NCBI GenBank assembly: GCA_016282455.1
Contig: JAEEKM010000231.1
Span: forward strand, 1 to 7,918
Direction: 5' to 3'
DNA: 7,918 bases
From: Treponema sp.
Lineage (GTDB): Bacteria; Spirochaetota; Spirochaetia; Treponematales; Treponemataceae
In this document: positions 6,885-7,918 of the stretch, in pieces
Layout of the letters: the number at the start of each line of letters is the position of its first letter
How positions within the stretch are numbered: position 1 is the first letter of the stretch
Program-made: the position numbers and the translations under genes
The notes under the pieces: model-generated
The model's database searches: none
Told to the model about the DNA's origin: nothing
The model's input: the letters and a program-made list of their open reading frames with translations, nothing else

Positions 6885-7685
6885 TTATTTGCTTGTACCA
6901 GATTTTGTATCTGCGTCAAGTTTTTCTTTCCAGACGCCTGACTTTTTCTTGAGTTCCTCAGCCTCTTCTTTATCACCCAGAATCATTGCAATCCGGCGGG
7001 CTGCATAGAGGAAGTTTATGGCAATGCGCATGTCATCAAGACGGCGGGTAGAAAGTTCATATTTGTCGCGGTACTCGGTGGCACTCTTGTCAAGGAGACT
7101 GCGGATAAGGCGTACATAAAGCACGGTGTTTTCGTACTCTGGGTTATTGGGGTCGTAGTAAGCCCTTGAGGCTTTTTTCATGTCTATAAGGTTTTTGGCA
7201 ACAACGGCAAATCTTCCGCGGATTTCCACAAAAGTCCACTTCCATTTGGAATTGTCACCAAAGGCATCTGCCAGAAGCTGAATTACAAGTCCCAGTTTTT
7301 TTACGATGTAAAATCTTTTTTCAAGAGGAACGTTTGCAATTTTTGCAAGGAAGGGCTCCTGGTCGGTATAGGCAATATCTACTGCGTTTGAAACAGTCTC
7401 TTCCAGGTAAATGATGGCTTTGTAAATAATCTTTCGGGCATCGTTTAAGGCATCATTGTTCTTGGCCTCAATAATCTGCACGGAGAGATTGTTGATATTG
7501 ATGTAGAGAGTGGACACGAAAATCATCTCTTCGCAGAGGGCAAGTTTTTTAATCTCTGCTCCGTTGGGATCCTTTTTCATCTGTTCAAGGACTTCTTTTT
7601 CCCTGGCAAGACATTCGTCAATTTTATCCCTCAGGGGTTTCTGCTTAGTCTGGAACTCTTCACGACTCTCTGCTGAAATTGCCAT
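6885..7685 (-). CDS. Unrecognised helical cytoplasmic protein coupled to recN
   Basis: A 266-residue protein I do not recognise as any named family. It has no signal peptide or membrane span, is rich in Lys, Glu, Arg and Leu, and appears almost wholly alpha-helical. The first 40 residues are coiled-coil-like. A central region (about 95-190) has conserved-looking aromatic patches such as KWKWTFVEIRGRF, and the tail is charged and ends in polar residues (TKSGTSK). Two adjacent ATGs are possible. I chose the second (7685) because GGAGGA ends 5 bases before it, against only 2 bases for the ATG at 7688. The chosen start shares one base with the recN stop (TGATG), so translation is probably coupled to RecN. 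The HD-domain gene follows 18 bp downstream. A link to DNA repair is suggested only by this position. Confidence 0.8.
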   Translation of the reverse strand: MAISAESREEFQTKQKPLRDKIDECLAREKEVLEQMKKDPNGAEIKKLALCEEMIFVSTLYININNLSVQIIEAKNNDALNDARKIIYKAIIYLEETVSNAVDIAYTDQEPFLAKIANVPLEKRFYIVKKLGLVIQLLADAFGDNSKWKWTFVEIRGRFAVVAKNLIDMKKASRAYYDPNNPEYENTVLYVRLIRSLLDKSATEYRDKYELSTRRLDDMRIAINFLYAARRIAMILGDKEEAEELKKKSGVWKEKLDADTKSGTSK

Positions 7686-7918
7686 CATCTTCCTCCAAAG
7701 GCATTTAACATTGCGGCGGCGTGTTCAAGCGATTCTGCGGACTGGGAGTCTCCGGAAAGCATGCGTGCTATTTCCTTTACCCTGTCCTGCCCTGTTACGG
7801 GGAAAACTTCTGTGGAAGTGCCATTCCCCTGCGCTGCCTTCTGTATTTTTATCTTATTATCGTCATAAACTGCGATGCTCGCTAGATGTGTTATGCATAA
7901 AATCTGTTTTTTAGAGGC
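7685..7918 (-). CDS. recN: DNA repair protein RecN, C-terminal 77 residues only
   Basis: The minus strand is open from the right edge to a TGA at 7687-7685 and encodes the last 77 residues of RecN, an SMC-like ATPase that acts early in recombinational repair of double-strand breaks. The full protein is usually about 550 residues; the rest lies beyond the window. The visible part starts just before the switch-histidine strand (KKQILCITHLASIA) and continues with the poorly conserved strand (VYDDNKIKIQKA). It ends with the family's TSTEVFPVTGQDRVKEIARMLSG pattern (the last part is the diagnostic ERVxEIARMLSG-like block) and a final helix ending in AFGGR. Most RecN proteins have THLPQIA or THLPQVA where this one has THLASIA. 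It is the most upstream visible gene of the minus-strand cluster. Confidence 0.9.
   Translation of the reverse strand, partial: ASKKQILCITHLASIAVYDDNKIKIQKAAQGNGTSTEVFPVTGQDRVKEIARMLSGDSQSAESLEHAAAMLNAFGGR
7691..7696 (-). promoter_or_regulatory. Ribosome binding site within the recN end
   Basis: GGAGGA on the minus strand encodes the Gly-Gly near the RecN C-terminus and also forms a strong Shine-Dalgarno sequence 5 bases before the ATG at 7685. It decides between the two adjacent start codons of the next gene. Confidence 0.7.

Noticed and set aside
7510..7914. Plus-strand open frame of 134 codons opposite the recN end and the next gene
   Set aside because: It lies antisense to RecN, which has clear family motifs, and to the coupled gene. 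Its translation shows no recognisable motif.

Overview
The window looks like chromosomal DNA of an anaerobic, host-associated spirochaete, most likely Treponema or a close relative. This is inferred from moderately AT-rich DNA with dense genes, a spirochaete-style lipoprotein signal (LISGC), PAS/GGDEF proteins of the kind abundant in treponemes, and the general flavour of the proteins. No rRNA or other definitive marker is present. I see no mobile element, CRISPR array, tRNA or long non-coding stretch. The largest gap between genes is 65 bp.

Left half (2..4204, plus strand), cyclic-di-GMP signalling. A PAS-PAS-GGDEF protein, cut by the left edge, is followed after 65 bp by a lipoprotein of the type I sugar-binding family. 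Ten bases later comes a membrane protein with a periplasmic Cache-like sensor, a PAS domain and a GGDEF domain. No ABC permease or ATPase is present here, so the binding lipoprotein may serve as a sensor subunit that presents a ligand to the adjacent membrane cyclase rather than as a transport protein. The two cyclases differ in feedback control: the membrane one keeps the RxxD inhibitory site and the first one lacks it.

Right half (4212..7918, minus strand), five co-oriented genes read from right to left. They are the 3' end of recN (double-strand break repair), an unrecognised helical protein that starts on the recN stop codon, an HD-domain phosphohydrolase resembling YfbR 5'-deoxynucleotidases with an extra N-terminal half, a YhhN/TMEM86-type membrane protein overlapping the HD gene, and an AlkD-like DNA alkylation repair protein. 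RecN, the nucleotidase-like protein and the alkylation protein suggest a DNA repair and nucleotide-pool theme. The YhhN protein (lysoplasmalogenase family) does not obviously fit it. The alkylation gene is separated by 47 bp and seems to have its own promoter placed so that the mRNA would be leaderless.

The two halves converge with only 7 bp between stop codons. A symmetric A-tract/hairpin/T-tract element built from the ends of both genes probably terminates transcription in both directions. The most interesting hypothesis is the binding-protein/cyclase pair. Next are the recN-coupled unknown gene and the possible leaderless alkylation-repair gene.
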